Source of the DNA: Thiohalorhabdus denitrificans
GTDB lineage: Bacteria; Pseudomonadota; Gammaproteobacteria; Thiohalorhabdales; Thiohalorhabdaceae
Length of the DNA: 64,000 bases
Direction of reading: 5' to 3'
Assembly (NCBI RefSeq): GCF_001399755.1
Contig: NZ_LJCP01000010.1
Span: forward strand, 541,138-605,137
Positions 40,856 through 49,135 of the stretch are shown piece by piece (positions within the stretch are counted from its first letter, which is position 1; every line of letters starts with the position of its first letter). A program made the translations under genes and the position numbers. The notes beneath the pieces are model-generated. The model was given only the letters and a program-made list of their open reading frames with translations, was not told where the DNA came from and searched no databases.

Positions 40856-43057
40856 TCAAAATTCGGCCTTCAGCCCGGCGCTCCAGGTGCGGCCGGGGTT
40901 GACGGCGATGGAGACGTCCTCGGCGTCGTAGGCGCCGTCCTCGTTGGTGTCGCGGTGGCCGCGGACCGAGTTGTAGTAGTCCTCGTCGAGGGCGTTCTCC
41001 AGGCGCCCGAACAGGGACCAGCGGGTGCCGCCGGGGCCGTCGAATTCGTAGCGGGCGCGCAGGTGGAGCAGCTCGTGGCCGTCGATCTCCACCCGGTTCA
41101 TCTCGTCGGCGTAGTAGGAGGACTCGTACACCCCCTCCGCCGTGAGGGTCAGCCCCGGAAGCGGCCGCCAGTCCACAATGGCGTTGAGGGTATGGTTGGG
41201 GGTGCGGGGGATCTCGTTGCCGGTGTTGTCCAGGGTCTCGCCCACCACGTAGTCACCGGCGTCCTCGTCCCAGACGAGCAGGTTGAAGTTGTCGTAGTCG
41301 GTGAATTCGGTTTCCAGGTAGGTGTAGGCCACATGCACCGCCACGCTCCTTTCGGGATCGCTGTTGACCGCCAGCTCCAGGCCGCGGTGGCGGGCCCCGC
41401 CGATGTTGTCGTACCGACCGTCCTCCCCGCTCTCGGGCCCAGCGTAGGTCCCCGAGGTCCCCATGACGTAGTCGTCCCGGTCGATCTGGAAGGCGGCCAG
41501 GCTCCCCCGCCAGTCCACCCCGGCGAGGGTGGCGCGCGCGCGGAGGCCCACCTCCTTGTTCACGGCGAATTCCGGGTCCAGGTCAGAGTTGGGCGCGGTG
41601 GTGCCGGTGGTGCTGTAGCTGCCGACGAACAGCTGTTCCACCGTGGGGGCCCGGAAACCGGTGGAGACGTTGGCGTAGAGGTCCAGGTCCTCCCCGGCGG
41701 CCCAGTTCGCGCCCAGACGGCCACTGGGCACGCCGAAGCGCTCCTCGCCGTCGTCGGCGCCCTCCAGGTGGTCCCGGTACTCCAGGTCGATCCGGTCCCA
41801 GCGGCCGTTGGCGGTCAGGGTCAGGGCCTCCAGGGGCTGCACCTTGAGCTCGCCGTAGGCGGCCGCCACCCGCTCGTCGGTGCGGTTGTCCTCGCGGAGC
41901 TCCCCGGGCTGGTAGGTCGTCACCCCGCCCCCGGACCAGGCCGTGGTTTCCACCAGGTAGGCCACCTCGTTCTCGTAGTAATTGCTGCGCAGATCCGTTC
42001 CGACCATCCAGGCCAGGCCCCCCGCGCTGTCCCGGTATTCCCCCTTGATGCCCCGCTGGGCCTGCTCGTAGTCATTGTCGTAGGTGTACTGGTCGGGGTC
42101 GTCGTCGGTGGGATTGGAGACGAAGTCGGTGCGATCGCCGTAGAAGTACCCGGTGGCCATGAGGTTGCCCCCGCCCGCCAGGTCCCGGGAATAGGTCAGG
42201 TAGTACTTCCGGAGCCGGACGTCGAAGTGGTTGGCGTAGTCGTTGTAGGCGGGATCCTCGCTCTTCGGATCCTCCTCGGCCGCCGTCACCCCCTTCACGG
42301 TGCCGTGGCTGTTCTTCTCCCGGTCCGCCACCTCCAGCCCGACGGTCAGGTCGCTCCAGTCGTCCAGGTAGTACTGAAGCTTGCCGTTCAGGTAGTCCGC
42401 CCGGTGGTCGGCGTCGTCGTGGTAGCCGTCGGCCCAGCGGCTGGAGACCTGGAGATGGCCGTTGAAGCTTTGCCCCGCTAGGCCGGCCCGACCCAGGTAC
42501 CTGCGGTAGCCGTAGCTCCCGGTCTCCCCCTCCACGCGGACCCCCGCCTCGTCGGCGCCGCGCTTGGTGGTGATGGAGACGGCGCCACCGAGGGCGTCGT
42601 CCCCGTAGAGGTAGGAGGCGCCGCCCTTGGTGACCCGGATGGACTCGATGTTGTCCAGGTCGATGTTGACGCGGCCGGTGCGCTCGAACACCGGCACCCC
42701 GTCGATCACCACCGCCACCCCGGGCCGCTCGCCCATGTACCGCTGGTCATCGACGCCCCGCATGTGGATTTTGACCCAGCTCCCCCCGCTCTTCTCGGTG
42801 GTCACGCCGGGGATCCGGCGCAGCACCTCCTGGATATCCTGCGGCTGGGCCTTCTCCACCTCCTCCTGGTCCAGGCTCTGGACGGAGGAGGGCCGGTCGC
42901 GCTGGTCCTCGAATCGGTCATCGATGGTGCTGGATTCCACCTGGATGGTGCCCAGGTCGGCCGCCTGGGAGGAGGCCATGGCACCGAAGGCGCCCAGGGT
43001 GGTGAGCAGGGTCCCGCGCAGACGGGCTCCCCTTGGCCGGATGCGGTTCGGGCGCAT
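40856..43057 (-). CDS. TonB-dependent outer-membrane receptor
   Basis: A 733-residue receptor with a signal peptide. The plug domain (about 45-160) has IPGVTTEKSGGSWVKIHMRG and the DALGGAVSI end, and the 22-strand barrel ends with GRTWSAGLKAEF. It is the first gene of a seven-gene operon that includes its own TonB-ExbB-ExbD. The substrate is not readable from sequence; the redox proteins in the operon suggest a metal or metal complex. GGAGG lies seven bases before the ATG at 43057. I found no convincing Fur box or cobalamin riboswitch upstream. Confidence 0.92.
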   Translation of the reverse strand: MRPNRIRPRGARLRGTLLTTLGAFGAMASSQAADLGTIQVESSTIDDRFEDQRDRPSSVQSLDQEEVEKAQPQDIQEVLRRIPGVTTEKSGGSWVKIHMRGVDDQRYMGERPGVAVVIDGVPVFERTGRVNIDLDNIESIRVTKGGASYLYGDDALGGAVSITTKRGADEAGVRVEGETGSYGYRRYLGRAGLAGQSFNGHLQVSSRWADGYHDDADHRADYLNGKLQYYLDDWSDLTVGLEVADREKNSHGTVKGVTAAEEDPKSEDPAYNDYANHFDVRLRKYYLTYSRDLAGGGNLMATGYFYGDRTDFVSNPTDDDPDQYTYDNDYEQAQRGIKGEYRDSAGGLAWMVGTDLRSNYYENEVAYLVETTAWSGGGVTTYQPGELREDNRTDERVAAAYGELKVQPLEALTLTANGRWDRIDLEYRDHLEGADDGEERFGVPSGRLGANWAAGEDLDLYANVSTGFRAPTVEQLFVGSYSTTGTTAPNSDLDPEFAVNKEVGLRARATLAGVDWRGSLAAFQIDRDDYVMGTSGTYAGPESGEDGRYDNIGGARHRGLELAVNSDPERSVAVHVAYTYLETEFTDYDNFNLLVWDEDAGDYVVGETLDNTGNEIPRTPNHTLNAIVDWRPLPGLTLTAEGVYESSYYADEMNRVEIDGHELLHLRARYEFDGPGGTRWSLFGRLENALDEDYYNSVRGHRDTNEDGAYDAEDVSIAVNPGRTWSAGLKAEF

Positions 43058-43274
43058 TTGCCCCTCCTTGTGGCCGGGTTGCGGGTTCGCCCCGGCCGGG
43101 GGCAAGTTCCGGACCAAAAGGAAGGATTCTTCTATTTCATCGGGTTACGGGAAAGGAAATGGCCCGGGCCGCGGGATCTGCCACAGGAACTGAGGCAAAC
43201 CGCGCGCTTTTCCGGGTGGTCAAGCAAGGGAGGCGGGCCCGCCGGGAAGGCCGGGCCCGGGAGGGGGAAAGGGG

Positions 43275-43745
43275 TCAGCCTTCCCGTTCGTAGTGGCCCA
43301 CCAGCTCGGTCTCGGCGAGCACGTGGCCGCCGGCGGCCTCCTCCACCTGGGTCACTGTGGCGTCGGCGGGGAGGTCCAGGTGGTCCACGTCCAGGGCCAG
43401 GAGGCGGAAGCGGTAGTGGTGGGTCCCATGGCCGCCGGGCGGGCAGGGACCGCCGTAGGCGGGGCGGCCGAAGTCGTTGGTGCCCTCGGGGAACCTGCCC
43501 GGCGCGCCCGGGCTGGAGAACCCTTCCTCCAGAAAGGTGGTCTCCGGAGGAAGGTCCCACACCGCCCAGTGATGGAACGTGCCGCCGGGGGCGTCGGGAT
43601 CGTCGCATACCAGGGCGAGGCTCCGGGTGCCCCGGGGGATCCCGGCCCACTCCAGGGGCGGCGAGGTGTCCTCCCCGTCGCAGGTGTACTTGGCCGGGAT
43701 GTGGTGGTCGTGGCGGAACACACCGCTCAACAGCGTCAGGCTCAT
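43275..43745 (-). CDS. YbhB/YbcL-type PEBP family protein
   Basis: A 156-residue cytoplasmic protein of the Raf-kinase-inhibitor-like (PEBP) fold. It shows IPAKYTCDGEDTSPPLEW, the ligand-pocket DDPDAPGGTFHHWAVWDLP and GPCPPGGHGTHHYRFRL. The bacterial function is unknown; it may bind phospholipid or anionic ligands. The gene lies 38 bases downstream of the radical SAM gene amrS on the same strand. Confidence 0.93.
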   Translation of the reverse strand: MSLTLLSGVFRHDHHIPAKYTCDGEDTSPPLEWAGIPRGTRSLALVCDDPDAPGGTFHHWAVWDLPPETTFLEEGFSSPGAPGRFPEGTNDFGRPAYGGPCPPGGHGTHHYRFRLLALDVDHLDLPADATVTQVEEAAGGHVLAETELVGHYEREG

Positions 43746-43783
43746 GGCGAATCCTCCCTGTCAGGGAATGGTGGAGAGATTCT

Positions 43784-44899
43784 TCACCCCGCCGCCTCCA
43801 GCTCCCGGGCGAAGGCCCCCGGGCGGACGGGTAGCCGCCGCGCGCCCCAGGCACCGGGCCGTTCCTCGAAGACTCCGGCGCAGGACGTCCCGCAGGCGGT
43901 GCAGCGCCCCTCGCCGTCCAGCTTCCATTCGCTCAGCCGGTACCACTCCCGCCCGATCAGAAGCTCCCCGCAGTGGTGGCAGTAGGTGCTCTGACCGGAC
44001 TTGTCGTGGACGTTGCCGGTGTAGGCGTAGTGGATGCCGCTCTCCAGGGCGATGGCCCGGGCCCGGGCCAGGGCCTCCGGAGATGTGGCGGGGTAGTCCC
44101 GCATCTTGTAGTCGGGGTGGAAGGCGGTGAAGTGCATGGGCACCTCGGGGCCCAGCTCCTCGCGGACCCAGGCGGCCATGCGCTCGATCTCCTCGGGGCT
44201 GTCGTTCTCCCCGGGAATCAGGAGCGTGGTCAGCTCCATCCAGGTGTCGGTCTCGTGGTGGATGTAGCGAATGGTGTCCAGCACCGGTCCAAGCTCGGAG
44301 CCGGTGAGCTTCTTGTAGAAGCGTTCCGTGAAGGCCTTCAGGTCGATGTTGACGGCCTCCATGTGGGCGTAGAACTCCGCCCGCGGCTCCGGGGTCACGT
44401 AGCCGCTGGAGACCGCCACCGACCGGATGCCCCGCTCGCGGCAGGCGCGGGCGATGTCGATGGCGTACTCGTGGAAGATGATGGGATCGTTGTAGGTGAA
44501 GGCGATGCTGCGCGCGCCCACCCGCTCGGCCATGTAGGCCACCACCTCGGGATCGGCCTGGTCGGCCAGGGTATCCATCTCCCGGGACTTGCTCATGTCC
44601 CAGTTCTGGCAGAACTTGCAGGCCAGGTTGCAGCCCGCGGTGCCGAAGGAGAGCACGGGGGTACCCGGCAGGAAGTGGTTGAGCGGCTTCTTCTCGATGG
44701 GGTCCACGCAGAAGCCGGAGGACCGCCCGTAGGTGGTCAGGACGATCCGGTCGTCCCGGCGCCCGCGCACGAAGCACAGCCCGCGCTGGCCCTCGTGGAG
44801 CCGGCAGAAGCGGGGGCAGAGGTCGCACTGGATCCGGCCGTCCTCGAGCCGGTGCCAGTATTCGGTGGGAATGCCTTCCACGGGATCGCGATCGGCCAA
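43784..44899 (-). CDS. amrS: AmmeMemoRadiSam system radical SAM enzyme
   Basis: A 371-residue radical SAM protein related to pyruvate-formate-lyase activators. An N-terminal cysteine set (CDLCPRFCRLHEGQRGLC) precedes the SAM cluster motif GCNLACKFCQNWDMSKS. A C-terminal knuckle pair has YCHHCGELLIG and CTACGTSCAGVF. It is divergent from genes for the other two members (Memo-like AmrB and AMMECR1-like AmrA). The three always travel together and probably carry out one modification, whose substrate is unknown. Confidence 0.93.
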   Translation of the reverse strand: MADRDPVEGIPTEYWHRLEDGRIQCDLCPRFCRLHEGQRGLCFVRGRRDDRIVLTTYGRSSGFCVDPIEKKPLNHFLPGTPVLSFGTAGCNLACKFCQNWDMSKSREMDTLADQADPEVVAYMAERVGARSIAFTYNDPIIFHEYAIDIARACRERGIRSVAVSSGYVTPEPRAEFYAHMEAVNIDLKAFTERFYKKLTGSELGPVLDTIRYIHHETDTWMELTTLLIPGENDSPEEIERMAAWVREELGPEVPMHFTAFHPDYKMRDYPATSPEALARARAIALESGIHYAYTGNVHDKSGQSTYCHHCGELLIGREWYRLSEWKLDGEGRCTACGTSCAGVFEERPGAWGARRLPVRPGAFARELEAAG

Positions 44900-45092
44900 G
44901 CCAAAAACCTCCGGAGCAATAGCTGTCCTGGGAAACGCTGTACCTTTCTTAGATGCGCGCGGCGGCCGGGAATTTCATGGAGGGGACCGGGTCGAAGGCG
45001 CATACCCGGAAACCCGGGTCGGGTTGATCCCCCATGGTGAAACCCCCATGTTGGTAATGAAGCTCGGCGACCTTGCTGAGGGTGGAACCGAT

Positions 45093-45896
45093 ATGCCGAA
45101 CGAGCGACCGCCGGCCATAGCCGGCACCTTCTACCCCGACGACCGGGCGGAGCTGGACGCCCTGCTGGCCCGGCTGCTGTCCGACGCCTCCTCCGCCGTA
45201 GAAGGCGCCGAGGTCCCCAAGGCCCTCATCGCGCCCCACGCCGGCTACCCCTATTCCGGGGCGGTGGCGGCCACGGCGTACGCGCGCCTGGCCCCGGCCC
45301 GCGACCGCATTCGCCGGGTGATCCTGCTGGGCCCCTCCCATTTCGTCCCCTTCCGCGGCCTGGCAGTGAGCAGCGCCGCAACCTTCCGCACCCCCCTGGG
45401 CACCGTCCCGGTGGACGCCGAGGGCGTTCGCATTACCCTGACCCATCCCGGCACCCAGACCCTGGACCTGGCCCATGCCCGCGAGCACAGCCTGGAGGCC
45501 CATCTGCCCTTCCTCCAGGGAGTGCTCGGCGAGTTCTCGCTGGTGCCCCTGGTGGTGGGGAACGTGGACGACGAGCGGGTCGGCCGCATCCTGCAGGACC
45601 TCTGGGGCGGGCCCGAGACCCTGGTAGTGGTCAGCTCCGACCTCTCCCACTTCCTCGACGACGCCAGCGCCCGGGACCGGGACGCGGAAACCGCCCGGGC
45701 CATCGAGGAGCTGGAGACGGAGCAGCTAACCCCCGAGCACGCCTGCGGCGTGCGCCCCCTGCGCGGCCTGCTCTGGCACGCCGCCGACAGGGGCGCCCGC
45801 ATCCGCACCCTGGAGCTGAGGAACTCGGGGGACGCCGGCGCCCCGTCGGACCGGGTGGTGGGCTACGGCGCCTTCGCCCTGGAGGAGGCCAGCTGA
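45093..45896 (+). CDS. amrB: AmmeMemoRadiSam system protein B (Memo-like)
   Basis: A 267-residue Memo-family protein with a fold related to non-heme iron dioxygenases. Landmarks are ERPPAIAGTFYPDDRAELD, LIAPHAGYPYSGAVAATAY, LGPSHFVPFRGLAVS, REHSLEAHLPFLQ and VVSSDLSHFLDD; the conserved His/Asp/Cys positions form the putative metal site. I chose the ATG at 45093 for the family N-terminus; an ATG at 45048 is in frame upstream. It overlaps amrA by one base. Confidence 0.93.
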   Translation: MPNERPPAIAGTFYPDDRAELDALLARLLSDASSAVEGAEVPKALIAPHAGYPYSGAVAATAYARLAPARDRIRRVILLGPSHFVPFRGLAVSSAATFRTPLGTVPVDAEGVRITLTHPGTQTLDLAHAREHSLEAHLPFLQGVLGEFSLVPLVVGNVDDERVGRILQDLWGGPETLVVVSSDLSHFLDDASARDRDAETARAIEELETEQLTPEHACGVRPLRGLLWHAADRGARIRTLELRNSGDAGAPSDRVVGYGAFALEEAS

Positions 45897-46501
45897 TGCC
45901 GGAAACGGCCGCAGGCGGGCCCGCGGAGGCCACGCCCTCCTTGCAGCCCCACGCGGACCGGCTCCTGGAGCTGGCCGGGATCTCCATCGACCACGGCCTG
46001 GAGCGGAACCGGCCCCTGGAGGTGGACCCGGCCGCCCAACCGCCCGAGCTGCGGGAATGGCGGGCCTGCTTCGTCTCCCTGCACGCGGACGGTTCCCTGC
46101 GGGGGTGCATCGGCTCCGTGGAGCCCAGGCGGCCGCTGGCGGTGGACGTGGCCGAGAACGCCCACGCCGCGGCCTTCCACGACCCCCGGTTCCCCGCCCT
46201 GACCCCCGCCGAACGGCCGGATCTGGCCCTGAAGGTCGAGGTCCTCACGCCCTTCGAGCCGCTTTCCTTCGACGGCGAGGCGGACCTGCTGACCCAGCTC
46301 CAGCCCGGCCGCGATGGGCTACTCCTGGAAGCGGACGGACGGCGGGGGACCTTCCTCCCCACCGTCTGGGAGGTCTTGCCGGAGGCGGAGCCCTTCTGGA
46401 CCCAGCTCAAGCGCAAGGCCGGCCTGCCCCCGGACCGGGGCCCGGAAGGCCTGCGGGTCTACCGCTACCGCACGGAGGTGATCGCCCCGGAGACCGCATA
46501 G
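45896..46501 (+). CDS. amrA: AmmeMemoRadiSam system protein A (AMMECR1 domain)
   Basis: A 201-residue AMMECR1-domain protein. The invariant segment is LRGCIGSVEPRRPL (family LRGCIG), followed by NAHAAAFHDPRFPALTPAE and the VEVLTPFEPL strand. Its ATG overlaps the amrB stop (TGATG). AMMECR1 proteins occur in all domains of life with no agreed biochemical role; in bacteria they pair with Memo and the radical SAM enzyme, as here. Confidence 0.93.
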   Translation: MPETAAGGPAEATPSLQPHADRLLELAGISIDHGLERNRPLEVDPAAQPPELREWRACFVSLHADGSLRGCIGSVEPRRPLAVDVAENAHAAAFHDPRFPALTPAERPDLALKVEVLTPFEPLSFDGEADLLTQLQPGRDGLLLEADGRRGTFLPTVWEVLPEAEPFWTQLKRKAGLPPDRGPEGLRVYRYRTEVIAPETA

Positions 46502-46604
46502 CATCGGCAGGCACGAAGGGTCGGACTCCCTGTCGGTTGTGGGAAAGGGCGGCCTCCGCGGGGGTCCAAGGGGAAACAGACAGGCATTCACGCGGGGGAG
46601 AACC

Positions 46605-47189
46605 ATGGTGGAACAGCTCGGCAACGGAGACGGACTGCTCCTCGTCGACGTGCAGAACGACTTCTGCCCCGGCGGCTCCCTGGCGGTGCCGGAGGGGGAC
46701 GAGGTGGTGCCCGTCCTGAACCGGTGGATCGCCCTGGCCCGGGAAGCGGGCATCCCCGTCTACGCCTCCCGGGACTGGCATCCGGAGACCCACATCAGCT
46801 TCCGCGAGCGCGGCGGGCCCTGGCCGCCCCACTGCATCCAGGAGACCCGGGGAGCGGCCTTCCACCCCGACCTCCAGCTCCCCGAGGATGCCGCCATCAT
46901 CAGCAAGGGGATGGACCCCGAACGCGACCAGTACTCGGCCTTCGACGACACCGGCCTGGCCGAGCGGATGCGGGACGCCGGGGTTGAACGCCTCTGGGTG
47001 GGGGGACTGGCCCAGGACGTCTGCGTCCGGGCCAGCGTCGTCGACGGGGCCCGGGAGGGCTTCGAGGTTCACCTGCTCCTGCCCGCCACCCGCCCCGTGG
47101 ACGCCACCCCCGGGGACGGCGACCGGGCCGTGGAGGACATGCAGGAGGCGGGGGCCGTAATCGAGCGCAGCGCGGAGCCCGGGAAATGA
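46605..47189 (+). CDS. pncA: Nicotinamidase
   Basis: A 194-residue isochorismatase-fold amidase that converts nicotinamide to nicotinate. The catalytic triad is Asp in LLVDVQNDFCPGGSL, Lys in AIISKGMDPERDQYSAF and Cys in GLAQDVCVRASVVDG. Metal ligands are in SRDWHPETHISF. The ATG at 46605 is chosen for the family start; GGGGGAG precedes it. It overlaps pncB by four bases, so the two NAD-salvage steps are coupled. Confidence 0.95.
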   Translation: MVEQLGNGDGLLLVDVQNDFCPGGSLAVPEGDEVVPVLNRWIALAREAGIPVYASRDWHPETHISFRERGGPWPPHCIQETRGAAFHPDLQLPEDAAIISKGMDPERDQYSAFDDTGLAERMRDAGVERLWVGGLAQDVCVRASVVDGAREGFEVHLLLPATRPVDATPGDGDRAVEDMQEAGAVIERSAEPGK

Positions 47190-48544
47190 GCCGGGCGGAC
47201 TGGGTCACCGCCGACAACGCGGCCCTCCTCACCGACCTTTACGAGCTCACCATGCTGCAGGCCTACCACCGGGAGGGCCTGCAGGACACGGCGGTGTTCG
47301 ATCTGTTCGTGCGCAAGCTGCCGCCCAACCGGGGCTTCCTCCTCGCCGCCGGCCTGGAGACCGCCCTGGACTACCTGGAGAACCTCCATTTCCCGGCGGA
47401 GGCCCTGGAGTACTTGGGGTCCCTGGGACAGTTCTCCGACGCCTTCCTCGACTACCTGGCCGGATTCCGCTTCACGGGGGAGGTACGCGCCGTCCCCGAG
47501 GGTTCCCCCGTGTTCCCGGACGAGCCCCTCCTGGAGGTGATCGCCCCGCTCCCCGAGGCCCAGCTGGCGGAGACTTTCCTCCTCAACCAGATCCACTTCC
47601 AGACCCTGATGGCCAGCAAGGCCAGCCGAGTGGTGGAGGCGGCCCAGGGCCGCAGCGTGGTGGACTTCGGCGCCCGGCGCATGCACGGCGCCGATGCCAC
47701 CCTGAAGGCGGCGCGCGCCTTCTACATCGCCGGGGTGCACGCCACCTCCAACGTGCTCGCCGGGCAGGTCTACGGCATTCCGGTATCGGGCACCATGGCC
47801 CACAGCTACATCGAGGCCCACCCGGACGAGCTGGCCGCTTTCGAGGCCTTTGCCCGCCTCTATCCGGAGACCATCCTGCTGGTGGACACCTACGATACCC
47901 TGGAGGGGGTGCGGAAGGTGGCCGACATGGCGGAGCGGTGGGGGGACGCCTTCCGGGTCCGGGGGATCCGCCTGGATTCCGGCGACCTGGGCGAGCTGGC
48001 CCGTGGGGCCCGGGAGATCCTGGACGCACGCGGCCTGCACGGGGTGAGCATCTTCGCCAGCGGCAGCCTGGACGAATACGCCATCGCCGACCTGCTGGAG
48101 GACGACGCCCCCATAGACGGCTTCGGCGTGGGCACCCATCTCGGGGTCTCGGAGGACAGCCCCTACCTGGATAGCGCCTACAAGCTGGTGGAGTACGCCG
48201 GGGAACCGCGCATGAAGCTGGCGACGAGCAAGACCACGCTACCCGCGCGCAAGCAGGTCTACCGCCACAGCGGCGGGGAGGGATTCTACGGGGGCGACAC
48301 CATTGCGGCCCTGGAAGAGCCGGGCATGGAGGGCCAGCCGTTGCTGGAGACGGTGATGCGGGAGGGGGAACGGCTTTTGCCTCGACGGGGGCTCGATGAG
48401 ATCCGGAACCACGCGGCTCGTGAGCGCGAGCATCTGCCGGCGAATCTCCGCGGCCTGCGGATGTCCGAGTCCGCTTACCCGGTGGCGGTCAGTGAAGGCT
48501 TAAAAAGTGCGGTGCAGCGCCTTCGGGCAACCCTGCAAAGGTAG
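47186..48544 (+). CDS. pncB: Nicotinate phosphoribosyltransferase
   Basis: A 452-residue enzyme making nicotinate mononucleotide from nicotinate and PRPP with ATP. It shows LLTDLYELTMLQAYHREG, FVRKLPPNRGFLLAAGLE, the phosphohistidine-region SGTMAHSYIEA, and PRPP-site segments LDSGDLGELA, FASGSLDEY and GFGVGTHL. It is closer to the long Gram-positive-type PncB than to E. coli PncB. It pairs with pncA directly upstream to recycle nicotinamide to NAD. Confidence 0.95.
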   Translation: MSRADWVTADNAALLTDLYELTMLQAYHREGLQDTAVFDLFVRKLPPNRGFLLAAGLETALDYLENLHFPAEALEYLGSLGQFSDAFLDYLAGFRFTGEVRAVPEGSPVFPDEPLLEVIAPLPEAQLAETFLLNQIHFQTLMASKASRVVEAAQGRSVVDFGARRMHGADATLKAARAFYIAGVHATSNVLAGQVYGIPVSGTMAHSYIEAHPDELAAFEAFARLYPETILLVDTYDTLEGVRKVADMAERWGDAFRVRGIRLDSGDLGELARGAREILDARGLHGVSIFASGSLDEYAIADLLEDDAPIDGFGVGTHLGVSEDSPYLDSAYKLVEYAGEPRMKLATSKTTLPARKQVYRHSGGEGFYGGDTIAALEEPGMEGQPLLETVMREGERLLPRRGLDEIRNHAAREREHLPANLRGLRMSESAYPVAVSEGLKSAVQRLRATLQR

Positions 48545-48558
48545 GAAACGGGAACCGG

Positions 48559-48945
48559 CTAACGGACGTAGGAACTCTCCCGCCGTACCCACCTCGTGAA
48601 GCTAGACTCCTTGATCCGGTTGCGGGGGCCCCCTTCGGGGTTCTGCCAGATCACATAGTAGTCCCCTCCTTCCTTGGTAATCTCCAGAATCTTGCGGGAC
48701 TTCTTGGATGGGTCCTTGGGCCGCCACAGCTGTCCCGCGGCGTAGCCTTCCGGACTTGTCGGGCCGGTCTCCGTGGACTTCTCCTCCAGGCCGAGCGGCT
48801 CCTCCTCGCGGTCCTCCGACGGGGTCCAGCCCAGCCGGTACATGACATCCTGGTACGCCGAGCGCGCCATGGAGGCGACCCGGGTCCCGGTCTCCTGGGC
48901 CAGGAGGCGTCCCTCCCGGATAATGGTTTCGAGTCGTTCCTGCAT
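48559..48945 (-). CDS. Hypothetical protein, about 128 residues
   Basis: I do not recognise it. The N-terminal third is helical (MQERLETIIREGRLLAQETG), the middle acidic and disordered-looking. The C-terminal third has SRKILEITKEGGDYYVIWQN then RNRIKESSFTRWVRRESSYV, a small strand-rich module with aromatic and basic residues. No signal peptide or span. It is convergent with pncB. On the minus strand a CTTACTAGGGTAAG palindrome lies about 50 bases upstream of its ATG. Confidence 0.6.
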   Translation of the reverse strand: MQERLETIIREGRLLAQETGTRVASMARSAYQDVMYRLGWTPSEDREEEPLGLEEKSTETGPTSPEGYAAGQLWRPKDPSKKSRKILEITKEGGDYYVIWQNPEGGPRNRIKESSFTRWVRRESSYVR

Positions 48946-48987
48946 AGGCCTTCTATCCTCATGGGTGGGGGTGTCAATCGGGTCATC

Positions 48988-49001
48988 CGATTCTTACCCT
49001 A
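48988..49001. promoter_or_regulatory. CTTAC-CCTA-GTAAG inverted repeat in the divergent spacer
   Basis: Perfect 5-base arms around CCTA, in the spacer (48946-49135) between the hypothetical gene and the queC-like gene. An A-run follows on the plus strand (ACAAAAAAACC). It could be an operator or a weak terminator. A related ACTAGGGT sequence lies upstream of mltF. Confidence 0.35.
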
Positions 49002-49135
49002 GTAAGACAAAAAAACCGCCGGTTTACTCCCTGGGAGGAAAACCGGATTCTCCATGTCCATATGGTCGATATTGTGCCTCTTGTCGTATGCGTCAAGAGG
49101 CCGGGGACAAGATCCGGAAATCGAGGCGAACCGTT

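Noticed and set aside
43058..43270. Possible cobalamin riboswitch or Fur box upstream of the TonB receptor
   Set aside because: The conserved GCCACTG and CAGGA(G/A)AC-type riboswitch blocks are missing, and no 19-base Fur-like palindrome is convincing.
48946..49135. Possible preQ1 riboswitch upstream of the queC-like gene
   Set aside because: No CTA-loop/A-rich tail arrangement of a preQ1 aptamer is visible; only a short CTTAC/GTAAG repeat and an A-run are present.
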